A stretch of 25,606 bases of DNA. It comes from DATBHZ01 sp036557185. GTDB taxonomy: Bacteria > Actinomycetota > Acidimicrobiia > IMCC26256 > JAENVU01. The stretch lies in contig DATBHZ010000151.1 in the NCBI GenBank assembly GCA_036557185.1, positions 1 to 25,606 of the forward strand, in the 5' to 3' direction. A program made the translations under genes and the position numbers. Within the stretch, counting starts at the first letter, position 1. Each line of letters starts with the position of its first letter. Positions 6,315 to 14,213 of this stretch are shown here, one piece after another. The notes below the pieces were generated by a model. The model was not told the DNA's origin. It did no database searches and was given only the letters and a program-made list of their open reading frames with translations.

Positions 6315-7013
6315 ATGGACGGGACACCCGTCGGCCGGCGTGTTTTTCTGGGCGTTGTAGGCCTCGGCGCGCTCGGCATCGTGTTCGGGCGCCAGACCCA
6401 GGATTTCCTGGGCCGCGCGCTCAGGCCGGTCACGTCGTTCGACCCGACGGGCCTGTCCGGCCTGCTGCCCGTAGGCGGCTTCCGCTACTACACGGTGACG
6501 GGCGGCTTCCCGTCGAAGAGCAAGGCCGACTACCGGCTGCGCGTCAAAGGCCTGGTCGAGCGTCCCTTCACGCTCACGTACGACGAGCTCGTCGCGCTCC
6601 CGCCGACGCGCTTGAAGCGTGACTTCCAATGTGTCACCGGGTGGCGCGTCGACGGTGTGCACTGGCAAGGCGTGCTCCTGCGCGACCTCCTCGATCGCGC
6701 CGTCGTGAAGCCCGAGGGCACCGCCCTCAAGTTCACGTCGTTCGACGGGACCTACACCGAGAGCCTCACCCTGGACCAGGCGCGTCGCTCCGACGTGATC
6801 GTCGCCTACAAGCTCGACGGCGACGACATCTCGTCCCGGCACGGCGGCCCCGTTCGGCTCTACGTCGCCCCGATGTACGGATACAAGAGCTGCAAGTGGC
6901 TCGACGGCATCGAAGTCACTGCGAAGGTCGACCAGGGCTACTGGGAGGATTACGGCTACGACATCGACGGCTGGGTGGGGAAATCGAATGGCCGCGACGA
7001 CAACCCAACCTGA
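6315..7013 (+). CDS. Molybdopterin-dependent oxidoreductase, sulfite oxidase/MsrP-like
   Basis: A 232-aa protein of the oxidoreductase molybdopterin-binding (SUOX fold) family. The key FQCVTGW motif supplies Cys106, the expected molybdenum ligand. Other family marks are DYRLRVKGLVERPFTLTYDELVALP, VHWQGVLLRDLLD, FDGTYTESL and HGGPVRLYVAPMYGYKSCKWLDGIEV. The N-terminus GRRVFLGVVGLGALGIV looks like a twin-arginine signal (Arg8-Arg9), so the folded cofactor-loaded enzyme is likely exported by Tat. It lacks the C-terminal dimerisation domain of true sulfite oxidases and is shorter. The adjoining b-type cytochrome starts inside its last 26 bp, so the pair is expected to form a membrane-linked redox enzyme. 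Substrate (methionine sulfoxide, sulfite or another oxo compound) cannot be decided from sequence. Confidence 0.9.
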   Translation: MDGTPVGRRVFLGVVGLGALGIVFGRQTQDFLGRALRPVTSFDPTGLSGLLPVGGFRYYTVTGGFPSKSKADYRLRVKGLVERPFTLTYDELVALPPTRLKRDFQCVTGWRVDGVHWQGVLLRDLLDRAVVKPEGTALKFTSFDGTYTESLTLDQARRSDVIVAYKLDGDDISSRHGGPVRLYVAPMYGYKSCKWLDGIEVTAKVDQGYWEDYGYDIDGWVGKSNGRDDNPT

Positions 7014-7671
7014 CACGCGGCGCATTCTCCGGTTCACCAAGACGGAGCGGGTCGCGCACTGGGTCAACGCGGGCCTGTTCGCCGTCGTCATGCTCACAGG
7101 GGCGGTGCTGAAGGACATCGGCGGCCTGTCGGGGACCGTCGGGCACCGCGAGTTGGTCCGCTTCCTGCACGTCTACTGCGGGCTCGCCATCCCGGTCGCG
7201 TTCGTCGCCGCCTATGCGCCCCGTTGGGGCAAGGCCCTGCGCCTCGACGTGTCGCGCATCAACCGCTGGAGCCCCGGCGACCTTCGCTGGTTGCGCACGT
7301 TCGGCCGCGACAGGTCCGTGAAGCTGGACAAGTTCAACCCCGGTCAGAAGCTCAACGCCGCCTTCGTCGCCGCCGCCGCGATCGTGATGGTCGCCACCGG
7401 TCTGATCATGGCGGCGGGGTCGATCTTCCCGTGGCTGGGCACGTTCCCCGACAACACGAAGACGGGCGCGACGTTCGTCCACGACGCCTTCGCGCTCTTC
7501 ATCTGGATGGCGGTGCTCGGACACATCTACCTCGCGTTCAACGACAGTGACGCGCTGCGATCCATGACGCGCGGCGACATCTCGACTCGGTGGGCGCGCG
7601 CGAAACGGCCGCTCTGGTACGACGAACAGGTGGGCTCGAACCCGCAGAGCGAAGGCACGGAGGCCGGTTAG
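6988..7671 (+). CDS. Cytochrome b561 / formate dehydrogenase gamma-type membrane subunit
   Basis: A 227-aa integral membrane cytochrome with about four membrane spans. It carries the di-haem b pattern of formate dehydrogenase gamma-type subunits: ERVAHW with His24, HRELVRFLH with His53 and His61, and TFVHDAF/LGHIYLAF with His165 and His179. The cytoplasmic loop KFNPGQKLNA (115-124) is a hallmark of this family. It presumably passes electrons between the quinone pool and the exported molybdopterin subunit encoded immediately upstream; the two frames overlap by 26 bp, and a GGGG tract 6-9 nt before the ATG provides a ribosome site. Formate dehydrogenase itself is not encoded here, so the partner is inferred to be the SUOX-fold protein. 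The C-terminus is a short hydrophilic tail. Confidence 0.9.
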   Translation: MAATTTQPDTRRILRFTKTERVAHWVNAGLFAVVMLTGAVLKDIGGLSGTVGHRELVRFLHVYCGLAIPVAFVAAYAPRWGKALRLDVSRINRWSPGDLRWLRTFGRDRSVKLDKFNPGQKLNAAFVAAAAIVMVATGLIMAAGSIFPWLGTFPDNTKTGATFVHDAFALFIWMAVLGHIYLAFNDSDALRSMTRGDISTRWARAKRPLWYDEQVGSNPQSEGTEAG

Positions 7672-7680
7672 TCTCGGCAC
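7669..7680 (+). promoter_or_regulatory. Leaderless-type -10 box before serC, overlapping the upstream stop codon
   Basis: TAGTCT at 7669-7674 includes the TAG stop (7669-7671) of the cytochrome gene and lies 6 nt before the GTG of serC. It would let serC be transcribed on its own despite the 9-bp gap. No clear -35 was seen. Confidence 0.45.
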
Positions 7681-8817
7681 GTGACCGCCCCGTCAGCAGC
7701 CATCGTGCTTCCCGAAGAGCTCCGCCCGTCCGACGGGCGGTTCTGCTCCGGGCCGTCGAAGGTGCCCGATGCCGCGGTCGCCGCGCTGGCCGAGGCTGCT
7801 CCGGGCTATCTCGGCACGTCGCACCGGCGGGACGGCGTCCGATCGGTCGTCGGGCGGATCCGCGCCGGGATCGCGGACCTGTTCGCCCTGCCCGACGGCT
7901 ACGAGGTGCTCCTCGGCAACGGCGGGACGACTGCGTTCTGGGACGCCGCGTCGTTCGGCCTGATCGAGCGGCGTGCACAGCACCTGGTCTGCGGGGAGTT
8001 CTCGTCGAAGTTCGCTGCAGTCACCCGTGGCGCCCCGCACCTCGACGATCCCGACGTGATCGAGTCCGCGCCCGGCACCCATCCGGCGGTGCGCGCGGAA
8101 GCGTCGGTCGACGCGTATTGCTACCCGCAGAACGAGACGTCGACCGGTGTGATGCTGCCGGTCGTCCGCCCCGAGGGCGCCTCCGCCGGCCAGCTGGTGC
8201 TGGTGGACGCGACATCGGGCGCCGGAGGCCTGCGGTTCGATGCGAAGCACGTCGACGTCTACTACTTCGCACCCCAGAAGTGCTTCGCGAGTGACGGCGG
8301 CCTCTGGTTCGCTGCGTGCTCGCCGGCCGCGATCGAGCGCATCGAGCGCATCAACGCGACGGGGCGGTGGACACCCGCCAGCCTCGACCTCGCAATCGCG
8401 CTCGAGCAGTCGCGCCTCGACCAGACGTACAACACCCCGGCGCTCGCAACACTGTTCCTCATGGCGCACCAGGTCGAATGGATGATCGGCAGCGGTGGTC
8501 TCGAGGGCTGCGCGTCGCGGTGTGACCGGAGCGCCGAGATCGTCTACGGATGGGCGGAGGCGAGCGAGCACGCTTCACCCTTCGTCGAGAAGCCGGTCGA
8601 GCGCAGCCACGTGGTCGCCACGATCGACTTCGACACCTCCGTCGACGCCGCGGAGGTCGCGGCGGCGCTCCGGGCCAACGGCATCCTCGACACCGAGCCG
8701 TACCGGAAGCTCGGGCGCAACCAGGTCCGCATCGCACTGTTCCCGGCAGTGGAGCCCGACGACGTCGGGACGCTCACCCGCGCAATCGACTACCTGGTCG
8801 ACGCTTTGCGAAGCTGA
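7681..8817 (+). CDS. serC: Phosphoserine aminotransferase, actinobacterial type
   Basis: A 378-aa class-V PLP aminotransferase that converts 3-phosphohydroxypyruvate and glutamate to phosphoserine (serine biosynthesis). The N-terminal FCSGPSKVPDAAV and GYLGTSHRRDGVRSVVGRIR are diagnostic of the actinobacterial SerC branch. LGNGGTTAFWDAASFGLI follows, then DATSGAGGLRFD with Asp176, and the PLP-binding Lys200 in APQKCFASDGG. The C-terminus has RKLGRNQVRIALFPAVEPDD, as in this family. Length fits. The GTG start at 7681 is the first in frame and lies 9 bp after the cytochrome stop. The downstream NIPSNAP-like gene starts 29 bp later with its own strong ribosome site. Confidence in the enzyme identity is high. 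Confidence 0.95.
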   Translation: MTAPSAAIVLPEELRPSDGRFCSGPSKVPDAAVAALAEAAPGYLGTSHRRDGVRSVVGRIRAGIADLFALPDGYEVLLGNGGTTAFWDAASFGLIERRAQHLVCGEFSSKFAAVTRGAPHLDDPDVIESAPGTHPAVRAEASVDAYCYPQNETSTGVMLPVVRPEGASAGQLVLVDATSGAGGLRFDAKHVDVYYFAPQKCFASDGGLWFAACSPAAIERIERINATGRWTPASLDLAIALEQSRLDQTYNTPALATLFLMAHQVEWMIGSGGLEGCASRCDRSAEIVYGWAEASEHASPFVEKPVERSHVVATIDFDTSVDAAEVAAALRANGILDTEPYRKLGRNQVRIALFPAVEPDDVGTLTRAIDYLVDALRS

Positions 8818-8846
8818 GCCCCGCACCGATCGACTTTGGGGGAGAC

Positions 8847-9560
8847 ATGCTGTTCGTGCACGAGACACACCGAGTGATGGGCGCACACGAAGACGACTTC
8901 GAAGCCATCTACCGCGACGAGTGGCTCCCGATGCTCGCAGAGACCGAGGACGCGCGGCTCCTCTACTTCATGCGTCTCGCGCACGGCACCGGACGCGCGT
9001 ACAACATGATCACGATCACTGCGATCCGCGACGGCGCGACGTGGGAGAATCTCGTCCAGCGCACGCAGCGCGGCGACCTGCGCTCATGGATGCAGAAGGT
9101 CGACGGGATGCGCCACGACGTGACGAGCAAGGTCCTCGTGCCCGTCGACTGGTCACCGCTCCAGGAGGTCGACCTCGACAACGTCCCGACGGACGCCGGC
9201 GAGCACGACCTCACGATCTTCATGGAGGACACCGCCTGGCCCTACGCGGGCAAGCTCGAGGACTACCTGGAGGCGGCGCGTGACAACTACGCGCCGAGCC
9301 TCGCGGAGGGGCGCCACGGCGGCCGCTCGCTCCTCGAGCTGCAGGCAGTCTTCGTGCCGGCTTGGGGCGCCGCCGCGCGCAGGCGCGAGGTCATCCTGTG
9401 GCAGCGCATCACGAAGCCCGCCGGGATCACACCGCTCGTCACGAGCGAGGTCCCTGCCGAGCACCGCAGCCCGGGGACCTGGATGCACGACGCGTTGCAG
9501 GTCCGCGACGACTGGGAGAGCAGGCTCCTGCGGACGACCTCCTGGTCGCCGTTGAGCTGA
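8847..9560 (+). CDS. NIPSNAP-like tandem ferredoxin-fold protein
   Basis: A 237-aa soluble protein that appears to be two related halves. Each half begins with a strand followed by a helix of the type seen in dimeric alpha-beta-barrel/NIPSNAP proteins: FVHETHRVMGAHEDDFEAIY with RLLYFMRLAHGTG in the first, and IFMEDTAWPYAGKLEDYL with LLELQAVFVPAWG in the second. Such proteins often occur with lipid or steroid catabolic genes, but no defined reaction can be assigned. ATG 8847 is the start because a strong GGGGGAG site (8838-8844) precedes it; the frame remains open upstream but overlaps serC. Transcription is probably shared with serC. Ends next to two small hairpins that may terminate transcription. 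Confidence 0.75.
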   Translation: MLFVHETHRVMGAHEDDFEAIYRDEWLPMLAETEDARLLYFMRLAHGTGRAYNMITITAIRDGATWENLVQRTQRGDLRSWMQKVDGMRHDVTSKVLVPVDWSPLQEVDLDNVPTDAGEHDLTIFMEDTAWPYAGKLEDYLEAARDNYAPSLAEGRHGGRSLLELQAVFVPAWGAAARRREVILWQRITKPAGITPLVTSEVPAEHRSPGTWMHDALQVRDDWESRLLRTTSWSPLS

Positions 9561-9595
9561 CCGAACGATCAGCCCTGACCTGACCGAAAGGTCAG
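9556..9595. terminator. Two tandem small hairpins between convergent genes
   Basis: Two near-identical dyads lie side by side: CTGACCGAACGATCAG (9557-9572, arms CTGA/TCAG) and CTGACCGAAAGGTCAG (9580-9595, perfect 6-bp stem with a GAAA loop). They overlap the stops of the NIPSNAP-like gene (plus) and the membrane-protein gene (minus), so they could serve both. Neither is followed by a T tract, so intrinsic termination would be weak. Confidence 0.5.
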
Positions 9596-10944
9596 CCCGC
9601 CGCGACCTGGCCTTCGGTGCTGCGCTTCGGCGGCTCCCACGCGGTCCCACCGACACGGCCGCCGAGCTCGGGACACTCACCCGCGAACGGTCCCCATGTG
9701 CACTCGAACCCGGGGACGACCCAGTCGTGCAGCATCCAGACGCCGTTGAGAGGGATCTTGTGCCCGCCCTTGGCCTCGCACGCCTGCTGCGACGTCGTCT
9801 CGGCGCCGATCACGATGCCGGCGTTGCCGATGCACAGCCCGCCGTTGAAGTTGTGCTGGTGCCAGTGATCGTTCGGGCCGGGGAAGCCGGGCGGCGGACC
9901 ACCGGGATGGAAGAGGAGATAGCTCAGGCCGACGATCCTCGAGGTCGGCTGGGTGCCGTCGTAGAGCAGCTCAGAGGGGGCGGACGGGTCGAAGGGTCGC
10001 GCTGCCAGCCCGATGTTCGTGTAGTGCGCGCCGATGCACGGGACGTACACCGTCGACTCGCGGTACCCCGCGTTCTCGGCGGCTGCGACGGTCGGGTAGC
10101 GCGTCGCGACGGCTCGTGCGTTCTCCTGTGCCTGCTCGAGCTGCTCGGTCGTCGCCTGCGACGTCGGGAGCTGGAGGAACGGGCCGCGAATCTCGTGACC
10201 CTCCGCGTCGCTGCCGACCTGCCCGACCGATGCCGGCGGACCTGACTCCTCGCACGGCGACTTGCCCGTAAGGGCCCCGGTGACGACCAGGCCTGGGCCG
10301 GTTTTCACGAGGCACCCGGGAGAGCTCGACACGGCCTGGTGCGTGTGCCCGTCGGGTGAAGCTGCGGCGCCACAGGCGCCGGCCGCGGAGCTGGTGGTGG
10401 CGGCGGCGGCGGTGCTGCTGCTGATGGCCGGGCTGAATGCCAGGCTCGTCAGCGCCGCCACCGCGACGCCCACGGTCGCGACACCGATGAAGCCGAACGC
10501 GCTCGGAGCGCTGCGCTCGGACCACGTGCGCGTGAGCAGCAACGTCACGAGCGCGACCACGGCGATGATCTCGAATGCCGCGCAGAGCCCGTCGATCTTC
10601 CCGAACTTCTCGGGCGCGCCATTGCTGCCGATGGCAATGCCCCACAGACGCGCGTAGAGCCAGACTCCGAGGATCCCGAGGTTCAACGCGATCCCGGCGA
10701 AGCACGCGAGCTTCGAAGGCCGGAAGATCAGCCACGCGGCGAGACCAACCTGGGACCATGCAGCGACGGCGAAGAACATCCCGTGCGACCACGACACGCC
10801 GGCGTGCTCGCCCATCATCGCGAAGTGGATGCCGGCGGCGCCGAACATCATGACGGCGACCGTCCAGCGCAGAACAGGTCCCACCTTCGAGGGTGGTGCG
10901 GCGTGCGGGTCCTGCGAGCCTGAGTCGGTGGTACCGGTCAGCAT
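9592..10944 (-). CDS. Membrane protein with His-rich C-terminal outer domain, unknown function
   Basis: A 450-aa two-part protein that I do not recognise by name. Residues 23-172 hold about five hydrophobic segments; the first two contain His40, His47 and His54 (AAGIHFAMM, SWSHGMFF). An Ala/Ser/Thr-rich linker (173-195) follows, then a soluble domain of about 250 residues, probably outside the membrane. Within it, VPCIGAHYTN (301-310), FHPGGPPPGFPGPNDHWHQHNF (345-366, with H360, H362 and H364), and GVWMLHDWVVPGFECTWGPF (401-420) look like a metal-binding site with paired cysteines. ATG 10942-10944 follows a GGGGGGATCCTG site, which fixes the start. It is 71 bp downstream of the PIG-L gene on the same strand. 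A copper or other metal role is inference. Confidence 0.75.
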   Translation of the reverse strand: MLTGTTDSGSQDPHAAPPSKVGPVLRWTVAVMMFGAAGIHFAMMGEHAGVSWSHGMFFAVAAWSQVGLAAWLIFRPSKLACFAGIALNLGILGVWLYARLWGIAIGSNGAPEKFGKIDGLCAAFEIIAVVALVTLLLTRTWSERSAPSAFGFIGVATVGVAVAALTSLAFSPAISSSTAAAATTSSAAGACGAAASPDGHTHQAVSSSPGCLVKTGPGLVVTGALTGKSPCEESGPPASVGQVGSDAEGHEIRGPFLQLPTSQATTEQLEQAQENARAVATRYPTVAAAENAGYRESTVYVPCIGAHYTNIGLAARPFDPSAPSELLYDGTQPTSRIVGLSYLLFHPGGPPPGFPGPNDHWHQHNFNGGLCIGNAGIVIGAETTSQQACEAKGGHKIPLNGVWMLHDWVVPGFECTWGPFAGECPELGGRVGGTAWEPPKRSTEGQVAAG

Positions 10945-10962
10945 CAGGATCCCCCCTGTCCG

Positions 10963-10977
10963 TGCACGGCCCGTGCA
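10963..10977. promoter_or_regulatory. 15-bp palindrome upstream of the His-rich membrane protein gene
   Basis: TGCACGG-C-CCGTGCA is a perfect inverted repeat with a single central base, 19-33 bp upstream of the ATG at 10944 and just before its Shine-Dalgarno. It could be an operator or an attenuating hairpin. Upstream promoter elements are weak to the eye. Confidence 0.45.
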
Positions 10978-11015
10978 GCTTATTGCGCGTCCGATCGACG
11001 CGATCCGCGCTCGGA

Positions 11016-11783
11016 TCAGACGTCGTCGATGAGCCTCTCCCACCCGTCGGGCGGCTCGGCGAGGCGCCACACCTGCTCCGGCGCCTCGAGCTTCTCACCA
11101 ATGTGCCAGTCGGCCTCGAGCGCGAGCAGCTGCGAGGTGTACTGACCGATGGCAGCGCGCTTGCGGGTGTCCTGGGCATCGATGCTCGGCACCGCCGGTG
11201 TCGGCCAGACCGCCGCACGAAACAGCTTCGCGACCCGCCACGCGAGCAGACCCGGGATGTGCTTGTAGCCGGAGTCCTCGTAGCAGAACCAGGCCGGCCC
11301 GGTGAAGCGCTCCCTCACGAGCATCCCCGCATCGTGCGTCGCGACGTGGTCGGGGTTCGCCAAACCCATCGGCAGGAACACCGCCGTGGGGTCGAGCGTG
11401 CGCAGCTCCTGCTCGAGCGCCGTGTTCGTGGCGTCGGGTCCCACCCAGTCGGGCCGCTCGAGGTACTGGTGCTCGACGAAATCGAGCCAGCGAGGGACGG
11501 CGCCGACCTCGGCGAGCGCCTTCGCGTCCTCTTCGCGACGAGCCTCGAGCACCTCGTCGCCCGGATCGAACCCCGCCAGCGTGTCCCACCTCGTCATGGG
11601 AGTCGGGTACTCGTCCGGGCGTCCGGCGTAGACGGTCACGACGGTCGCGCCCGGATGACGTGCCAGCAGGCGCCCACAACCAAGGACCGCGTCGTCGAGG
11701 TGGGGCGACACGATCACCATGCGCTCGAGCTCGCGATCGGGCACGAGACCCCACTCGCGCATGTCGGGAGCCGGGTTCGCCAC
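11016..11783 (-). CDS. PIG-L (LmbE-type) deacetylase family protein
   Basis: A 255-aa protein of the PIG-L/LmbE zinc deacetylase family, which removes N-acetyl groups from sugars such as GlcNAc conjugates (for example in mycothiol or cell-envelope pathways). The first metal motif VSPHLDDAVLGCG gives His28, Asp30 and Asp31; the second, NPDHVATHDAG, gives His146 and His150. EARREEDAKALAEVGA between them is typical. The start is taken as GTG 11781-11783, 5 bp after the TAA of the lipoprotein gene; an ATG at 11760-11762 is an equally possible start, and no Shine-Dalgarno separates them. It is the second gene of a minus-strand cluster with the hydrolase lipoprotein. The acetylated substrate is unknown; nothing nearby encodes mycothiol synthesis. 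Confidence 0.88.
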   Translation of the reverse strand: MANPAPDMREWGLVPDRELERMVIVSPHLDDAVLGCGRLLARHPGATVVTVYAGRPDEYPTPMTRWDTLAGFDPGDEVLEARREEDAKALAEVGAVPRWLDFVEHQYLERPDWVGPDATNTALEQELRTLDPTAVFLPMGLANPDHVATHDAGMLVRERFTGPAWFCYEDSGYKHIPGLLAWRVAKLFRAAVWPTPAVPSIDAQDTRKRAAIGQYTSQLLALEADWHIGEKLEAPEQVWRLAEPPDGWERLIDDV

Positions 11784-11788
11784 GGTCG

Positions 11789-14125
11789 TTACGGAACGAG
11801 GTCCTTGCAGGGACCGCCATTGCACACGTCGACAAAGAGACCATTGCCGAGGAACGACGCGACCTGCTGGGTCAACACCGGATTCCCGGCGCCCAGGCCG
11901 TGCGGGTCGATGCCCGCGCGGTTCGGCGTGTTCGTCGGGGGCGGCGCCGGCGTGCCGTAGTCCCACTCCACGAGCACGTTGCCGGCGAACGGCGTGGACG
12001 GGATGGCGGGGATGTCCCACATCGGCGTGACGTCGAGGCTCCGGCCAGGATCCAGGTTGGGCATCCACACGTGCATGCCGGGGACCGTGCGCGCCTCGTT
12101 CTCCGTCGCGATGTTCGTCACCTGATGATCACCGAACGCCTCGATGAGCATCACCTGGTGCTCGGGAGTGCCCGGGAGCGGGTTCGAGGTCATGTGCTCC
12201 GCGTACCCGTCGGCCTCGGCGCGGTCCCAGAGCATCTGGATCATCGTCTTGCCGAGGATCTGGTCGACCTCATCCGGGTACGCAGCCTGGATCGTGGGTC
12301 GGAACGCGTCGAAGTCGACGCTGCGGTCCAGGAGCGTCGAGAAGTTCATCCCCGGAACACCCAGCACCGACCGCGTGAACTCCGTGGAGATGGCGGTGAG
12401 CGCACCGCCGAGGATCCCTCCCTGACTGTTGCCGTTGAACACGACGTTGCCCGGAGTGATCACGGGCGTCGCCGACGCGCCCGCCCGGAACGCGCTGCTG
12501 CTGTCGAAACCGTTGGGGTCCTTCACCAGGCGCGCCAGGAAGAGCTGGTTGACGAAACCCTGCTGCACACGGTCGGCCAAGGTCGGGAACAGCGACAGGT
12601 TCGCGTTGATCGCGAAGACGTTCGCGATGTCGGCCGACGACATGCCGATCCAGTCGGTGGCGCACATCACCGAGCGGGTGATGTTGGCCTGGGTTCCGAA
12701 CGAATTGACCTCGGTCCCGGATCCCAGCAGCCCGTGGCCGTACGTGAGACCGGTCCCCGGCGTCACCGGGTCGTTCCCGTCGGCGGTCACCGATCGGGGG
12801 ATGTTGCAGGTGAACGGCGCGGTATACGTGCCGTTGCGTACCGGCAGGGCGTCGGGCCCGGCGTTCGGCGCGTAGTTGAACCGCGAGCCCGGACCGCCGT
12901 CGCCCGTGAGATAGAGCGGCACCTGGTAGGTGCCGGTGACGCGCCGGAAGATGGTGCTGCTCACGTTGTCCTGCACGCCGGTGACGGTGAAGCTCGGCGC
13001 GGCGCCGTGGAGCGACGCGAACGCGTCGTCCCGGATGTGGAGCACGCGCTCGGAGATGTTGCGCTCGGACGCAACGGTGAAGTCCCACGCCAGGTACATG
13101 CTCGACCGGTGCCATCCGATGCTCTGCAGGTGCCCGATCACGTCCTCCATCGCGGGGCGCCGTCCTTCGACCGCGGGGAGGAACGTCGGGATCTGGTCGC
13201 GGTACAGCTGGAACGAACGGCTCGCTGGGATCACCGAGCCGTCGGCGCGCTTCAGGTTGCGGAGTCCGACGATGATCCTGTGGCCCTCGGCGAAGTTGCG
13301 CGCCGGCCGGATGATGAGCGTGCGCGTCGCATCACTCGTCGCGTTCGCGTCCAGCTCCGCGAAGAACGGGACGCGCTGTCCGGTGTCGGCGTCGAGCAGC
13401 ACGATCGGCTGATCGCTGTCGAGCGAGCGACCGATGTCCGTGATCGGCGCTGCGCCGGTCTGCGCGAGATCGATACCGGGGACGAGCAGGATGATGGCCG
13501 ATCCCGGTGAGAAGCCGTCGTTACGGTTCCACTCGGTTGGATCGATGCGCTGTCCGGAAGTGTTCGACTCCATCGACGCCGGGTCGAAGTGCACGCGGCG
13601 GCCGGTGTCGGAGGTTGGGTCGGCGACGGTGAACCAGTTGCTCGGGAAAGGCAGCTGGCAACGACTCTGGCCGAGGAACTCACACCTGCTCGCGAGCGAC
13701 ACGTCGACGTTGGGCTCGTAGGACCAGACCGCGTCGCGCAGGATGGTGTGCCCGTGCGCGTCGCGACCGGACGCGAGCAGGCGCGTCAACCCTTCCTGAA
13801 TGTCGGACGGCTGCAACGTCCCCGTCGCCGTCCCGTTCGAGACCGAGAACCGGCTGGTGATGTCGCGGGGGAAGAGGAAGACGGTGCCGGTCTCCAACCC
13901 CACGTGCAGTGAACCCGGTTGGATGCCGTGCACGTCGAGCGTGACCGGGATCGGACCGCTCGGGAGCTGGGTGTGGTTGACCGGAGCGACGATGCGCAGC
14001 GCGTCCCCGGGCACGCCGGGGCGGGCCGTCGCGGCGATGAGGAAGCTGCAGCCCGACGTCGCGAGCGCGAGCACGGCAACCACCGCGAGCGTCGACAAGA
14101 GACGAGTGGAACGGTCTCGGCGCAT
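11789..14125 (-). CDS. Secreted lipoprotein with alpha/beta-hydrolase domain
   Basis: A 778-aa predicted lipoprotein. The N-terminus MRRDRSTRLLSTLAVVAVLALATSGCS is a Sec signal with a lipobox (ATSGC, Cys26), placing the protein on the outer face of the membrane. The N-terminal 300 or so residues are beta-rich, with IPVTLDV and FSVSNGTATGTL suggesting an Ig-like domain. The C-terminal part carries an alpha/beta-hydrolase core: YGHGLLGSG (462-470) as the oxyanion loop, FNGNSQGGILGG with nucleophile Ser567, and IEAFGDHQVTN with Asp666. A candidate catalytic His is His667 or a later one (for example in GMHVWMP); I cannot decide. Esterase or lipase activity is the likely class. ATG 14123-14125 follows a GGGGGG site. 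First gene of the minus-strand cluster, divergent from the acyl-CoA synthetase. Confidence 0.85.
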   Translation of the reverse strand: MRRDRSTRLLSTLAVVAVLALATSGCSFLIAATARPGVPGDALRIVAPVNHTQLPSGPIPVTLDVHGIQPGSLHVGLETGTVFLFPRDITSRFSVSNGTATGTLQPSDIQEGLTRLLASGRDAHGHTILRDAVWSYEPNVDVSLASRCEFLGQSRCQLPFPSNWFTVADPTSDTGRRVHFDPASMESNTSGQRIDPTEWNRNDGFSPGSAIILLVPGIDLAQTGAAPITDIGRSLDSDQPIVLLDADTGQRVPFFAELDANATSDATRTLIIRPARNFAEGHRIIVGLRNLKRADGSVIPASRSFQLYRDQIPTFLPAVEGRRPAMEDVIGHLQSIGWHRSSMYLAWDFTVASERNISERVLHIRDDAFASLHGAAPSFTVTGVQDNVSSTIFRRVTGTYQVPLYLTGDGGPGSRFNYAPNAGPDALPVRNGTYTAPFTCNIPRSVTADGNDPVTPGTGLTYGHGLLGSGTEVNSFGTQANITRSVMCATDWIGMSSADIANVFAINANLSLFPTLADRVQQGFVNQLFLARLVKDPNGFDSSSAFRAGASATPVITPGNVVFNGNSQGGILGGALTAISTEFTRSVLGVPGMNFSTLLDRSVDFDAFRPTIQAAYPDEVDQILGKTMIQMLWDRAEADGYAEHMTSNPLPGTPEHQVMLIEAFGDHQVTNIATENEARTVPGMHVWMPNLDPGRSLDVTPMWDIPAIPSTPFAGNVLVEWDYGTPAPPPTNTPNRAGIDPHGLGAGNPVLTQQVASFLGNGLFVDVCNGGPCKDLVP

Positions 14126-14213
14126 GCAAGCCCCCCAGATGGCATCACCACGCAGTGTGACGGACTGTATGCGCCTACGCTGCCGATTGTCACCTTTCGG
14201 GGGAGGTCACACG
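14126..14213. promoter_or_regulatory. Overlapping divergent promoters, lipoprotein and acyl-CoA synthetase
   Basis: On the minus strand GTGACA (14188-14193) and TACAGT (14164-14169) are separated by 18 bp, giving a good promoter for the lipoprotein gene with a leader of about 30 nt. On the plus strand TACGCT (14176-14181) is a plausible -10 for the synthetase gene, whose GGGGGAGG site (14199-14206) stands 7 nt before its GTG. The two -10 boxes overlap in space, so the promoters may compete. Confidence 0.6.

Noticed and set aside
11016..12068. A longer PIG-L start at 12068
   Set aside because: The first 95 residues would overlap the lipoprotein gene and are Arg/Pro-rich without homology; the start just after the lipoprotein stop is preferred.
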